DNA of 15,746 bases from an uncultured Selenomonadales bacterium (GTDB lineage Bacteria; Bacillota; Negativicutes; Selenomonadales; Selenomonadaceae). The notes beneath the pieces are model-generated. The model had not been told where the DNA came from. It did not search any database and saw nothing but the letters and a program-made list of their open reading frames with translations. Each line of letters begins with the position of its first letter. The stretch's first letter is position 1. Shown piece after piece: positions 15,532 to 15,746 of this stretch. The translations under genes were made by a program, and so were the position numbers. The stretch spans positions 1 to 15,746 of the forward strand of contig CALGGV010000041.1 of assembly GCA_937915725.1 (NCBI GenBank), read 5' to 3'.

Positions 15532-15624
15532 AATCGATTTTAAGCCGCCTTCAAATTTTTTAATAAAAAAGTATCTTTGAACGTCAAACGCCGCGTTACG
15601 TGCCGATTAGCCGCCTCTACGGGC
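15532..15624 (-). repeat. Conserved intergenic element, copy 2 (upstream of the tautomerase-like gene)
   Basis: The partner of the element at 13257-13352, with the same three blocks in the same order: 24 identical bases at 15532-15555, 16 identical bases at 15580-15595, and TACGGGC at 15618-15624. The sequence between blocks has diverged and differs by a few bases in length, which suggests that the blocks are kept by selection or that this is an older interspersed repeat. Between the element and the downstream ATG lies an AT-rich leader (15471-15531). Confidence 0.88.
15560..15587 (-). promoter_or_regulatory. Predicted sigma-70-type promoter of the redox operon
   Basis: TTGACG (15582-15587) is followed after 16 bases by TATTAA (15560-15565) on the minus strand. 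The -35 hexamer and the spacing are identical to those of the promoter predicted before the cupin gene. The expected start near 15553 again puts the conserved 24-base block at the 5' end of the transcript, with a leader of about 83 bases before the tautomerase ATG. Confidence 0.55.
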
Positions 15625-15632
15625 TTAAAAAA

Positions 15633-15746
15633 TTAAACTTTAGAAATACTCATTGGCGGATAAATATCGCCGTCAATCACAGCATCGATAATGCACGGCT
15701 GATTGAGTTTCAACGCCTCTGCAAACGCCGCCTCAAATTCTGCCGC
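15633..15746 (-). CDS. C-terminal end of a probable thiamine-diphosphate-dependent enzyme (acetolactate synthase/pyruvate oxidase-like), partial
   Basis: Only the last 37 codons lie in the window: AAEFEAAFAEALKLNQPCII followed by DAVIDGDIYPPMSISKV and TAA. The pattern x-F-x-x-A-x-x-E-A-L ... P-x-I-I-D-x-V-I-D ... P-P-M is the usual C-terminal end of the pyrimidine/PP domain in acetolactate synthase, pyruvate oxidase and related thiamine-diphosphate enzymes. Which member it is cannot be told from this piece. It ends 162 bases before the redox operon. Confidence 0.65.
   Translation of the reverse strand, partial: AAEFEAAFAEALKLNQPCIIDAVIDGDIYPPMSISKV

Overview
This 15.7-kb window holds 13 genes, 11 complete and 2 cut by the window ends. 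All are on the minus strand and tightly packed. A lipid-anchored RND adaptor, an RND pump and a classical autotransporter with a C-terminal beta-barrel show that the cell has an outer membrane. Strong purine-rich Shine-Dalgarno sites, often overlapping the previous stop codon, together with flavodoxin-type and nitroreductase enzymes suggest an anaerobic diderm Firmicute (Negativicutes-like). That assignment is an inference from gene content; no rRNA or marker gene is present. Base composition is AT-leaning, with many GCG/CGC words.

Read in the direction of transcription (high to low coordinates), the window starts with the last 37 codons of a probable thiamine-diphosphate enzyme (15633-15746). 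A 162-base intergenic region follows, then a four-gene redox operon: a tautomerase-like protein with Pro2 (15204-15470), a KefF/MdaB-type quinone oxidoreductase (14625-15185), a cysteine-rich flavodoxin-fold reductase (13961-14611) and a nitroreductase (13358-13951). A 128-base intergenic region then leads into a second, longer gene string: a small cupin (12894-13229), a four-repeat DUF1566/Lcl-type protein (11223-12884), a full autotransporter (8662-11193), a paralogous passenger with no beta-barrel (7137-8633), a secreted type-B carboxylesterase (5585-7129), a MATE-type exporter with an extra C-terminal domain (3882-5570), an RND adaptor lipoprotein (2555-3739) and the RND inner-membrane pump (1-2540, C-terminus outside the window).

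Apart from three gaps, neighbouring genes are 7-29 bases apart, which suggests two co-transcribed units. Two of the three larger gaps carry the same repeated element: a 24-base and a 16-base identical block plus a shorter one, in the same order and orientation. Each copy contains a TTGACG -35-like hexamer followed 16 bases later by a TAT(C/T)AA -10-like hexamer. The likeliest reading is that both operons start from related promoters and may share control. The third gap (3740-3881) is filled by a second, diverged copy of the last ~116 bases of the MATE gene, in frame with it beyond its stop codon.

Functionally, the first operon looks like reduction of quinones, nitro compounds or other electrophiles. 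The second combines surface proteins, a secreted esterase and two kinds of efflux system. One unified hypothesis is a response to toxic aromatic or ester compounds (hydrolyse, reduce, expel), but the sequence proves no substrate. No gene-free stretch exceeds 300 bases. I saw no tRNA, rRNA, CRISPR array, insertion sequence or strong intrinsic terminator.
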